This document shows positions 1-4,723 of a stretch of DNA of 5,982 nucleotides, piece by piece (position 1 is the stretch's first letter; every line of letters begins with the position of its first letter). The stretch lies in assembly GCF_014698045.1 (NCBI RefSeq), contig NZ_JACJSE010000075.1, positions 1 through 5,982 on the forward strand. Direction: 5' to 3'. The position numbers were made by a program, and so were the translations under genes. The stretch is from Aulosira sp. FACHB-615 (GTDB lineage: Bacteria > Cyanobacteriota > Cyanobacteriia > Cyanobacteriales > Nostocaceae). Under the pieces are notes generated by a model, which was not told the origin of the DNA, ran no database searches, and saw nothing but the letters and a program-made list of their open reading frames with translations.

Positions 1-137
1 TGATAAGATATCGGGCATGGGCTTGTTGTGGCTTTTGAGTTGTCGTTTGGGAAGACAATAACTCTACTACATCAGCCCTCTCTCTTCATCCTCTTATTTT
101 GGCGAAGGTATTGTATTAAACAATAAGAGCAAGTTAC
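1..137. other. left edge, no confident gene; possible 5' end of a leftward gene
   Basis: No complete gene fits here. The minus strand from about position 72 to 1 stays open and reads ADVVELLSSQTTTQKPQQAH followed by ARYLI, which has protein-like composition. It lacks an ATG; the only plausible start is a TTG at 58-56. A weak minus-strand promoter (TTGTAA, 18-bp gap, TACAAT) can be drawn just upstream. The plus strand offers only short open tails that stop within about 60 bases. The edge could therefore hold the beginning of a leftward gene or the tail of a rightward one, and the sequence does not decide. Confidence 0.2.
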
Positions 138-169
138 AACCTCATTGATTTGGTCGATGAGGTTATTTT
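138..169 (+). terminator. rightward rho-independent terminator-like hairpin
   Basis: An 11-bp stem (AACCTCATTGA pairing with TCGATGAGGTT, one G-U wobble on the plus-strand RNA) closes a 5-nt TTTGG loop. It is followed at once by ATTTTA. Read on the minus strand, the wobble becomes an A-C mismatch and no T-run follows, so the element fits a plus-strand transcript entering from the left. It lies just beyond the stop of the leftward 102-aa gene and may also limit transcription from that side. It is only moderately GC-rich, so efficiency is uncertain. Confidence 0.55.
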
Positions 170-183
170 AAATGTGCAACTGA

Positions 184-492
184 CTAACTCATCGGGTCAT
201 CCCGACCAATCCCCAGTTCTCGCAACTTGGCTTTAATAGATTCCCACTCCGTCCCACAGTAGTAATATTGTTTGTCTTTAACATTGGCTAAATAAAGCCC
301 TGGCTTACCCCCATTAATCCGAAATAAAGCTACCAGGACGTTGAGTTTGGTTAGTTCATGTCTCTGAAGGATTGAATCTAAATCAGTGGATACGCCGCGA
401 GGATTGTAAAAAACTTGGCCACCGTGAAAAAACCACTGCGTTCCCTCGCGTTCGTAAATTTGTAGGTAAATCGGTGCGTGAATCTTGACCAT
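184..492 (-). CDS. hypothetical protein, 102 aa
   Basis: The product is a small soluble protein with no signal peptide or membrane segment. It opens MVKIHAPIYLQIYEREGTQW and looks beta-rich in its first half, with aromatic and glycine positions (FFHGGQVFYNPRG). A central helix, LDSILQRHELTKLNVLVALF, precedes a second beta section, LYLANVKDKQYYYCGTEWES, and a final helix. I do not recognise the family; the composition is that of a real folded protein. The frame extends two codons upstream to a TTG at 498, but the ATG at 492 is preferred even though neither has a clear Shine-Dalgarno sequence. The gene lies 29 bp behind the 56-aa ORF on the same strand, so the two are probably co-transcribed. 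Confidence 0.7.
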   Translation of the reverse strand: MVKIHAPIYLQIYEREGTQWFFHGGQVFYNPRGVSTDLDSILQRHELTKLNVLVALFRINGGKPGLYLANVKDKQYYYCGTEWESIKAKLRELGIGRDDPMS

Positions 493-521
493 ATTCAAAT
501 TTTAGTAGAATTAAGAAAGCG

Positions 522-692
522 TCAAGCGGTTTTAGTGAATAATTGTTCCCAAGCAGTTTTTGAAATGATGACGTACTCACCAGAGGCAATCGCGTCTAAA
601 AATTCGCCAGTTGCACCATCATTGCCGTAGATAAAATTATTTTTCGCTGCTTCTTGTCGCCACCAAAGACGTGTACCTTCTTTGACTCGCAC
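522..692 (-). CDS. small hypothetical protein, 56 aa, GTG start
   Basis: The frame has protein-like composition throughout: it reads RVKEGTRLWWRQEAAKNNFI, then YGNDGATGEFLDAIASGEYV, and ends SKTAWEQLFTKTA. It contains no ATG. The best start is the GTG at 692-690; an in-frame stop lies about 12 codons upstream of it, so the whole open frame is short. The Shine-Dalgarno sequence is weak (AAGAAA about 6 nt upstream). The overlapping 65-aa frame in the same stretch, which does have an ATG, looks less like a protein. The gene precedes the 102-aa gene by 29 bp. It could be a complete small gene or the 3' remnant of a longer gene that lost its beginning. The family is not recognised. Confidence 0.5.
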   Translation of the reverse strand: MRVKEGTRLWWRQEAAKNNFIYGNDGATGEFLDAIASGEYVIISKTAWEQLFTKTA

Positions 693-713
693 GTTAATTG
701 TTTCTTTATTGCC

Positions 714-734
714 CAGACTTCTCTCTTAAGTCTG
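714..734. repeat. 7-bp inverted repeat upstream of the 56-aa ORF
   Basis: CAGACTT and AAGTCTG flank a 7-nt spacer. On the minus-strand transcript the loop is AAGAGAG, a purine-rich stretch that would resemble a ribosome-binding site. It sits 22 bp or more before the GTG start, too far to serve that start directly. The rest of 693-913 shows no gene on either strand that I would support, only short overlapping open frames. The element could be an operator or an mRNA hairpin, or it could be chance. Confidence 0.35.
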
Positions 735-913
735 CTTGACAGTTTAGAATAACATCGTGTTGGGCTAAATGCAAAGATGGAAGCGATCTCCACAAAAATT
801 TTGCAATCGAGAGTGTCCGACTTTTATCATTGAATCTGTCACAGCAGTCCCCTTGCGAGGATTTCACTTGCAGTAACGAGCCTCCGCAAATTTTCGGAAG
901 CTTGAATTTTGCT

Positions 914-1849
914 TCAGCCCCCACTCGCCAACTCCAAAAAACCCAAAAGCCCCTCCCCAACATCCGTCAAATACGGTCGCTTCAACTCCCCCAAGTACCT
1001 CAGCACTGCTTTTGCAACTTCCTCCAGATTCTCACACGAGCGCAACCGAGTGATGCGATCGCACACCTGCTGCATCTGCTGGCATTCCTGGGGCAGGTAA
1101 TCGAATGACTTGAGATGCTGCACCCCTACAGTAAGTTCACCATCCCAAAGCCTAACAGTGCAACTGAAGTCATGGACGGCAACCACTATGCACCAACAAC
1201 CGCTTTTACCCCTGAGTTCGGGGTTATCCTTTGCAAGGATTTGGCAGACTTCACCGATTTGGTAGGTGTTGGGTACTTTGGTACGCTCCATAATTCGTTG
1301 CACAACGTCCTTGACGATGCGGCCAGTTGGCACTTTGCCCTTGGCTTCTTCCACTGCCATTTGCCAAACTTCATACTGCTGTTGGGGTTCAAGCTTTGCG
1401 AGAGGGCGCACTTGTACTTCTGATGTGGGCAAAATTTGGGAACTATTAGTTCCCATTTCTTCTACTTGTTCATTTTGGGAACTATTAGTTCCCATTTTTA
1501 TATTGTCAACTATCACTGAACCAGCTATTAAATAGTTCACATGGCGGTAAGTATAGCTAAACCTGTCCTTACAGTATTCCTCAAATGTGCGGTGAGTGGA
1601 TCTGTACAATCTGCGATCGCGCAATTCTGCCAGTGCTTTACCCGCTTCAAAAAACGCCCTCTCCACTTTTCGCTCAAGGTGCAAGCGATCGCTCTGCTCC
1701 TGCTCGGTTAATTCAGGAACTTCAACCGCAGAAACGTCAATGATTGCAGAAGCTGGGTCTTCTGAAGGGGCGATGTCTGAGTTGGGTGATTCTGGATTAC
1801 TGAATGTGGCAGAGGTGGTTTTGTTGCGCTTACGGGATGATTTGTCCAT
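914..1849 (-). CDS. plasmid/phage-type protein with TFEEYC helical domain and C-terminal Cys-containing module, 311 aa
   Basis: Residues 1-45 are Ser/Pro/Asp/Glu-rich and probably disordered. Residues 48-118 form a helical region with the motif FFEAGKALAELRDRRLYR, then TFEEYCKDRF and an HVNYLIAG helix. I know this pattern from plasmid and phage proteins thought to act in DNA binding or replication control. Residues 119-138 are a duplicated MGTNSSQ insert. Residues 139-185 carry ILPTSEVQVRPLAKLEPQQQ, YEVWQMAVEEA and GRIVKDVVQRI, the usual second half of that family. Residues 193-311 form a separate module with GEVCQILAKDNPELRGKSG, CWCIVVAVHDFSCTVRLWDG and a helical tail; it could be an SH3/KOW-like barrel. 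The ATG is preceded by GAGGTGG at proper spacing. The gene lies 22 bp after the 99-aa gene and so closes the three-gene operon. The family is recognised by pattern only; its molecular role is unknown. Confidence 0.75.
   Translation of the reverse strand: MDKSSRKRNKTTSATFSNPESPNSDIAPSEDPASAIIDVSAVEVPELTEQEQSDRLHLERKVERAFFEAGKALAELRDRRLYRSTHRTFEEYCKDRFSYTYRHVNYLIAGSVIVDNIKMGTNSSQNEQVEEMGTNSSQILPTSEVQVRPLAKLEPQQQYEVWQMAVEEAKGKVPTGRIVKDVVQRIMERTKVPNTYQIGEVCQILAKDNPELRGKSGCWCIVVAVHDFSCTVRLWDGELTVGVQHLKSFDYLPQECQQMQQVCDRITRLRSCENLEEVAKAVLRYLGELKRPYLTDVGEGLLGFLELASGG
1435..1497. repeat. two identical 24-bp palindromic repeats inside the 311-aa gene
   Basis: Identical 24-bp copies occupy 1435-1458 and 1474-1497, 39 bp (exactly 13 codons) apart. 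Each contains the 17-bp palindrome GGGAACTATTAGTTCCC, with 7-bp arms and a 3-bp centre. In the gene each copy encodes MGTNSSQ, and six residues (NEQVEE) separate them. The in-frame period means the duplication preserves the reading frame. The likely origin is tandem duplication of a 39-bp unit or insertion of a small palindromic repeat element into a loop of the protein. Confidence 0.85.
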
Positions 1850-1871
1850 GAATCCACCTCAACCCCCACAT

Positions 1872-2171
1872 TTAAGCCGCTTGTTGTCGATGCTCTATTA
1901 AATTCAGTAAAGGGGGAAATATTCTCGATTTATCACCAGAAACCAGCACAAACACGGCATTGGTCGAGAATGGTTCTCGAATATAGTTATAAAGAATAAC
2001 AAACGCTCTGGTCGTCAGATAATGAGCATTTCTTAGTAAAACTACTACTTTACGCCCCTCCATCTCTGCCAAAGATGTTTGTACTTGCTCTATAAGCCTT
2101 TCAATATCTTGGGCTTCATAAGCGTGAGTGGCTTCAAAATCTATGATTTGGTCGCATATAAAAGATGTCAT
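1872..2171 (-). CDS. 99-aa protein resembling the back half of an AAA+ clamp-loader (delta') domain, no P-loop
   Basis: There is no Walker A motif. Residues 20-40 form a helix. It is followed by a hydrophobic strand and a degenerate Walker B-like segment, KVVVLLRNAHYLT (residues 41-53), where the usual acidic residues are replaced by R and N. Then come a helix, RAFVILYNYIREPFSTN, and a second strand, AVFVLVSGDKSRIFPPLL, placed like the sensor 1 region. The order resembles that of bacterial DNA polymerase III delta' after its P-loop, including the EP..(S)TN..FVLV pattern. This is similarity by eye, not by search. The start overlaps the upstream stop as ATGA, and GGCAGAGCA with AAGAGG lies before it, indicating translational coupling. 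If the similarity is real, the product would be a non-catalytic AAA+ partner or a remnant. Confidence 0.7.
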   Translation of the reverse strand: MTSFICDQIIDFEATHAYEAQDIERLIEQVQTSLAEMEGRKVVVLLRNAHYLTTRAFVILYNYIREPFSTNAVFVLVSGDKSRIFPPLLNLIEHRQQAA

Positions 2172-2359
2172 TGCTCTGCCTCTTTCTCTTCAACTTTCTC
2201 AAAAGTGCCATCTGCGCGTCGCCGCCAGCCATCCACAATTCCATCATCTTCAGGATTTCGAGGTTTTGACGGATCACGCCAATCATAATTAGTAACTTGC
2301 TCAGTTGGCTGTGTCTGTTTAGGGGGTATTTTGTCCTGGTTAGATTCGCTTTCAGTCAT
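2168..2359 (-). CDS. small acidic/charged hypothetical protein, 63 aa
   Basis: The product has a Gln/Pro/Thr-rich, probably disordered N-terminus (residues 1-24). It is followed by a tryptophan-containing block, YDWRDPSKPRNPEDDGIVDG then WRRRADGTFEKV, and a Glu/Lys tail. The pattern of W, D, P and G suggests a short conserved interaction motif rather than a full domain. I do not recognise the function. Its ATG has the purine-rich AAAAGAGA immediately upstream. It is the first gene of the operon that continues into the 99-aa gene by a 4-bp overlap, and a 10-bp-arm inverted repeat lies 19 bp before its start. Confidence 0.65.
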   Translation of the reverse strand: MTESESNQDKIPPKQTQPTEQVTNYDWRDPSKPRNPEDDGIVDGWRRRADGTFEKVEEKEAEQ

Positions 2360-2377
2360 TCTCTTTTGCTTTTTAAT

Positions 2378-2413
2378 AGCAACTTTAGGCTAATAATCAT
2401 CTATAAAGTTGCT
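2378..2413. promoter_or_regulatory. 10-bp-arm inverted repeat before the three-gene operon
   Basis: AGCAACTTTA and TAAAGTTGCT are perfect inverted copies separated by 16 bp. They lie 19 to 54 bp upstream of the 63-aa gene's ATG, in the 120-bp gap behind the XRE gene. No T-run follows on either strand, so a terminator is less likely than an operator or a leader hairpin. A possible minus-strand promoter (TTGCAC, then TATAGC 16 bp later) lies upstream at about 2445-2470. The binding protein, if any, is unknown. Confidence 0.5.
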
Positions 2414-2479
2414 CCCATTGGGTTTTGCTTTACCTTTACTGCTATATGTTTAGTTTGCTATTGTGCAATCTAATCTCTG

Positions 2480-2827
2480 TTAGGCTGCACCTCTATTATC
2501 AATGACAACCATGTGAGCTTGAGATTTAGTAGATTTTGGCACATCACTTTTTCTAGTTACTTGCTCTGAAGCAGTAGATAGCACTATTTCATCGGATGAG
2601 TTGCGAGTTTTGTCATCAACATTATCTGGCTGCCATTCCAAAATATCTCCAGGCTGACATTCTAAGACTTCACAAAATCTGCCCAAAGCATCAAATGTAA
2701 TTGATGCTGCTCTACCTTGTTCAATTTTCTGAATATTTTGAAGGCTGTAACCAGTTTTCCTAGCTAGTTCATTTTGAGATAAGCCTTTAGCTTCTCTCGT
2801 CTTTTTCAGTTTTACAAGCACAGGCAT
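2480..2827 (-). CDS. XRE (Cro/C1-type) helix-turn-helix transcriptional regulator, 115 aa
   Basis: Residues 4-65 form a standard Cro/C1 domain. The helix-turn-helix reads LSQNELARKTGYSLQNIQKI (16-35), followed by EQGRA and the last helix, ALGRFCEVLECQPGDILEW. The LECQPGDILEW end is typical of the small single-domain subgroup. Residues 66-115 are a polar, probably disordered tail rich in D, S, K and T that ends MVVIDNRGAA; no known domain is visible there. The start is ambiguous. The ATG at 2827 has TAGGAA almost touching it, while a GTG two codons in (2821) has the same AGGA at a 7-nt distance. The gene sits at the point where leftward and rightward genes diverge, so it probably represses itself and a neighbouring promoter. 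Confidence 0.92.
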   Translation of the reverse strand: MPVLVKLKKTREAKGLSQNELARKTGYSLQNIQKIEQGRAASITFDALGRFCEVLECQPGDILEWQPDNVDDKTRNSSDEIVLSTASEQVTRKSDVPKSTKSQAHMVVIDNRGAA

Positions 2828-2848
2828 TTCCTAATTCTTACTCCTTAC

Positions 2849-2860
2849 AGTAGCACTACT
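2849..2860. promoter_or_regulatory. candidate operator A, AGTAGCACTACT
   Basis: This is a perfect palindrome with 5-bp arms (AGTAG and CTACT) around CA. It sits 22 bp upstream of the XRE gene's ATG, just before its ribosome-binding region. Nine bases of it (GTAGCACTA) recur in inverse orientation at 2975-2983. Small XRE repressors usually bind short palindromes next to their own promoters, so this is a candidate autoregulatory site. No binding evidence exists. Confidence 0.35.
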
Positions 2861-2921
2861 TTCAGTTGGTTATCTTTGGTGTGTATACCCATAAATAATA
2901 TAAATGTTTACTAAGAATAGC

Positions 2922-2936
2922 ATTACTAATGGTAAT
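2922..2936. promoter_or_regulatory. imperfect 15-bp palindrome in the divergent control region
   Basis: ATTACTAATGGTAAT reads nearly the same on both strands, with one mismatched pair around the centre. It lies midway in the 271-bp region between the two divergent genes. That region is AT-rich and holds no gene. It could be a further regulator site, but AT-rich sequence produces such palindromes readily. Confidence 0.25.
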
Positions 2937-2960
2937 ACAAAAGCCAGCTAAAGCCTATTG

Positions 2961-2983
2961 TTGACTACTAACTATAGTGCTAC
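2961..2983 (+). promoter_or_regulatory. candidate -35 box TTGACT with operator B (TAGTGCTAC) for the rightward genes
   Basis: TTGACT at 2961-2966 is close to the sigma70 -35 consensus. No convincing -10 follows; TAAGTA at 2986-2991 gives a long 19-bp spacing. Within this stretch, 2975-2983 reads TAGTGCTAC, the exact reverse complement of nine bases of candidate operator A. A repressor bound here would cover the space between the promoter boxes. The promoter is tentative. Confidence 0.3.
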
Positions 2984-3016
2984 GCTAAGTAGTACACAAC
3001 AAGCTAAATTCAAACA

Positions 3017-3061
3017 AAAAGCGACTGCTTAGAGCCTGGAAAACTTACGCAGTCGCCTTTT
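3017..3061 (+). terminator. terminator-like hairpin in the leader of the 262-aa gene
   Basis: GCGACTGC (3021-3028) pairs with GCAGTCGC (3049-3056). One mismatch further out, AAAA pairs with TTTT, and the loop is 20 nt. An A-run precedes the stem and CTTTT follows it, so it could work in both directions. It ends 37 bp before the ATG at 3099. It could attenuate plus-strand transcription or insulate the gene from incoming transcripts. The large loop reduces confidence in simple termination. Confidence 0.45.
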
Positions 3062-3098
3062 GCAAAACACCCACCATACAGATGGAGTAACCAATATA

Positions 3099-3887
3099 AT
3101 GACATATCCAACTTATACCCAACAACAGCTACGCTGCAAATCCCTCCCCCAGCTAAAGCGCATCTACAGCGAAATCGGCTGCACAGTCGAAGTAATTGAC
3201 AGACGATGCAAGGGAGAATGGAGAAGCGCGATCGCTCGATACCAAGAAAGCAAACTCCAGAAAATTGACGAACAGGACATAGCCCAAGGCAAATTCGAGC
3301 AATACATCGCAGATCAAGCTCAGGCTGTTGCACCCGAAGAATTAACAGTAAGAGAAATTTCTTTTTACGAACACGAGATTTACTGTGGCACAGAACTGAT
3401 TGCCAGCATCACCTACGATTGCGCTGACTTTGTAACGCAGCCTTGGGTAGTCACGGTGGCTGGAGTAGAGCAATTCCGTGCCAACACCTGGGCAAAATGC
3501 CACCGCTTCATTCAATGGCATCACCAAGACGAAATGCTTGATGAACCATTACCTACCCAAAGCCAAACACCTTGCACTACCGAAAACCAAATCATGGCGC
3601 ATATTTTCAACGAGTGCCAAAAGTACGGCTTTGAACCACTGGATGACGGTATTTACAAAGGCGACGTAAAACTGGGCGAAGTCGGGTATACCAACGGGAA
3701 TTGGTGGGTAATTCGAGGTTGTTCCGCTCATCAGCAGTATTCTGACTCAGTATTTGATGCAGTGCGATCGCTGTTGGTGTTAAGCGACTGCGAAAAATTG
3801 CTAGACCAACCGTTTGAAATGTTAACTGCCCAAGACTGGCAACGGCTACGGGAGTATGAGCCTGTATCAGAATTAGTTGCAGCGTAG
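3099..3887 (+). CDS. hypothetical protein with SAP-like N-terminus and two similar alpha/beta modules, 262 aa
   Basis: Residues 1-57 (TYTQQQLRCKSLPQLKRIYS, then EIGCTVEVIDRRCKGEW) form two to three basic helices. They resemble a SAP-like fold and are familiar from cyanobacterial plasmid proteins. Residues 91-133 contain YCGTELIASITYDCADFVTQ, PWVVTVAGVEQFRANTWAKC and HRFIQWHH. Residues 138-155 are a Pro/Thr/Gln linker. Residues 157-210 contain YKGDVKLGEVGYTNGNWWVI, RGCSAHQQYS and a helix, so the second module looks like a diverged copy of the first. An acidic helical tail closes the protein. The chosen ATG has GGAG 11 nt upstream. An upstream TTG at 3060 falls inside the leader hairpin and is rejected. 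The protein is cytosolic with no membrane segment. DNA association is inferred from the N-terminus only. Confidence 0.8.
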   Translation: MTYPTYTQQQLRCKSLPQLKRIYSEIGCTVEVIDRRCKGEWRSAIARYQESKLQKIDEQDIAQGKFEQYIADQAQAVAPEELTVREISFYEHEIYCGTELIASITYDCADFVTQPWVVTVAGVEQFRANTWAKCHRFIQWHHQDEMLDEPLPTQSQTPCTTENQIMAHIFNECQKYGFEPLDDGIYKGDVKLGEVGYTNGNWWVIRGCSAHQQYSDSVFDAVRSLLVLSDCEKLLDQPFEMLTAQDWQRLREYEPVSELVAA

Positions 3888-3919
3888 GGTACTAGTTTCA
3901 AATATCACTATCTACATTC

Positions 3920-3945
3920 GGGACAGACCTCAGTAATTCTGTCCC
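3920..3945. repeat. 8-bp inverted repeat between the 262-aa and 108-aa genes
   Basis: GGGACAGA and TCTGTCCC pair around a 10-nt loop. The stem has four or five G-C pairs, but no T-run follows on either strand (ACTTCCT on the plus strand), so it is not a classical terminator. It lies 33 bp after the upstream stop and 37 bp before the next ATG. It may stabilise a processed mRNA end or be a weak terminator. Confidence 0.45.
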
Positions 3946-3981
3946 ACTTCCTCACCAATCACTTCATTCACCAACACAATT

Positions 3982-4308
3982 ATGCAACCCACAATCAATA
4001 TTCCTCAAAACTGGGACTATCCCCGCTTTACCTTTGGCGATCGCACACAACAGGGCATCATCCTTGGCATGGAGTACTACCTCCCCAACACCCCATTAGC
4101 CCACGAGTACGGTCACGGTTGGCGTTACGCTGTTATGCCTGATGACGGTTGCGATGAGATTAGGTATTACTTTGACGACCAACTCCAAACACTATCTATT
4201 GCAGAGGTACAGCAAAAATTACAAGCAGAAATTGACGAACATCAACAGCAAATTAAAGCACTTCAACAGCAACTAGTAGCTATCACAGGAGGTTCAACTG
4301 ATGGCTAA
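3982..4308 (+). CDS. hypothetical protein with C-terminal coiled coil, 108 aa
   Basis: The first 65 residues are a beta-rich domain with conserved-looking FTFGDRTQQGIILGMEYYLP, then LAHEYGHGWRYAVMPDDGCD, a pattern I associate with small cyanobacterial plasmid proteins. Despite its resemblance to HExxH, HEYGHG lacks the spacing needed for a zinc-protease motif. Residues 71-103 form a Gln/Glu/Lys-rich heptad-like helix (VQQKLQAEIDEHQQQIKALQ), predicted to be a coiled coil that mediates oligomerisation. The Shine-Dalgarno sequence is weak. The end overlaps the next start by 8 bp, so the two genes are translationally coupled. Function unknown. Confidence 0.8.
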   Translation: MQPTINIPQNWDYPRFTFGDRTQQGIILGMEYYLPNTPLAHEYGHGWRYAVMPDDGCDEIRYYFDDQLQTLSIAEVQQKLQAEIDEHQQQIKALQQQLVAITGGSTDG

Positions 4309-4498
4309 AGTTGTCGATTATTACGTAGAACGAACTGCTGCCAGATTATTGCGATCGCTGCGAAAAAGTGGTGGTTCACTTCCTCTGCACCGGATTCAGT
4401 TTTCGCAAACCATCATTCAGTATTTGTTGGACAAGAAATTAGTGCAAATCAAGAATACTGGACACGGCTTTTTGTTGGCAGTTGTCGAGAAGTTTTAA
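4301..4498 (+). CDS. small basic protein, possibly winged-helix-like, 65 aa
   Basis: This basic protein begins MAKVVDYYVERTAARLLRSL and continues with a short loop, LPLHRIQFSQTIIQYLLD, then KKLVQIKNTGHGFLLAVVEK. Two helices followed by a beta hairpin are consistent with a small winged-helix-like or other DNA-binding fold, but the key residues are not diagnostic. AGGAGG lies 8 nt upstream of the ATG, the strongest ribosome-binding site in the right block. The start overlaps the 108-aa gene, and a HIP1 octamer lies inside at 4351-4358. The function is not recognised. Confidence 0.7.
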   Translation: MAKVVDYYVERTAARLLRSLRKSGGSLPLHRIQFSQTIIQYLLDKKLVQIKNTGHGFLLAVVEKF

Positions 4499-4519
4499 CT
4501 AAACAGGGAAGTGACTCAA

Positions 4520-4717
4520 ATGGATTCACCAGATTTATTGCTATTAGTTGAATCTGCAAAATATCTGATATCTCAAATAGAAAAACACCCAGATTATCAA
4601 GCACTTGACTATCAGCCAGACTTAACAATCGGTGATGCTCAAACAGCACTGTCATATTTGAAATGCGAACTAGATGGTAATCAACAGCCTTTAATTGTCT
4701 TTGAGAGTATTGATTAG
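4520..4717 (+). CDS. small acidic hypothetical protein, 65 aa
   Basis: The product is mainly helical and acidic: MDSPDLLLLVESAKYLISQI, then HPDYQALDYQPDLTIGDAQT, a helix ALSYLKCELDG and a short strand PLIVFESID. No domain is recognised. The ATG at 4520 has AGGGAA 9 nt upstream. A GTG at 4511 would extend the protein by three residues, but it abuts that same ribosome-binding sequence and is less likely. The gene follows the 65-aa basic protein by 21 bp, which fits one operon. An opposing frame on the minus strand covers much of the same region but looks like a shadow. Confidence 0.65.
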   Translation: MDSPDLLLLVESAKYLISQIEKHPDYQALDYQPDLTIGDAQTALSYLKCELDGNQQPLIVFESID

Positions 4718-4723
4718 GAAAGA

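Larger units (their letters stand above)
1055..4358. repeat. seven HIP1 octamers (GCGATCGC)
   Basis: Perfect GCGATCGC copies occur at 1055-1062, 1613-1620, 1685-1692, 3228-3235, 3764-3771, 4037-4044 and 4351-4358. HIP1 is an over-represented palindrome in many cyanobacterial genomes, and this density supports a cyanobacterial host. All seven are inside coding sequence. None is found in 1-1054 or 4359-5982. The interval given spans the first to the last copy and is not one element. Confidence 0.9.

Noticed and set aside
596..793. 65-aa minus-strand open frame with an ATG
   Set aside because: It competes with the 56-aa ORF in another frame, whose composition is more protein-like and whose end lies neatly before the 102-aa gene.
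706..963. 85-aa minus-strand open frame beginning MLGRGFWVFW
   Set aside because: It overlaps the end of the 311-aa gene in another frame, has low-complexity, shadow-like composition at its start and no ribosome-binding site. A frameshift joining it to the 56-aa ORF was considered but is not supported upstream of the join.
1435..1497. CRISPR array or plasmid iterons
   Set aside because: There are only two copies, with a 15-bp gap, inside a coding sequence, which is too few and too short for a CRISPR array or convincing origin iterons.
1115..1901. Plus-strand open frames of about 90-100 aa opposite the 311-aa gene
   Set aside because: All are antisense to a gene with recognisable family motifs and have no supporting signals.
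3060..3098. Upstream TTG start for the 262-aa protein
   Set aside because: The TTG lies at the edge of the leader hairpin without a ribosome-binding site, while the ATG at 3099 has GGAG upstream.
3010..3333. 107-aa minus-strand Cys-rich open frame
   Set aside because: It is antisense to the 262-aa gene; its Cys/Arg/Leu-rich composition is typical of a reverse-strand shadow.
4084..4134. HEYGHG in the 108-aa protein as a possible zinc-protease motif
   Set aside because: The spacing is not HExxH, no third ligand or protease context is visible, and the small domain with a coiled coil does not fit a metalloprotease.
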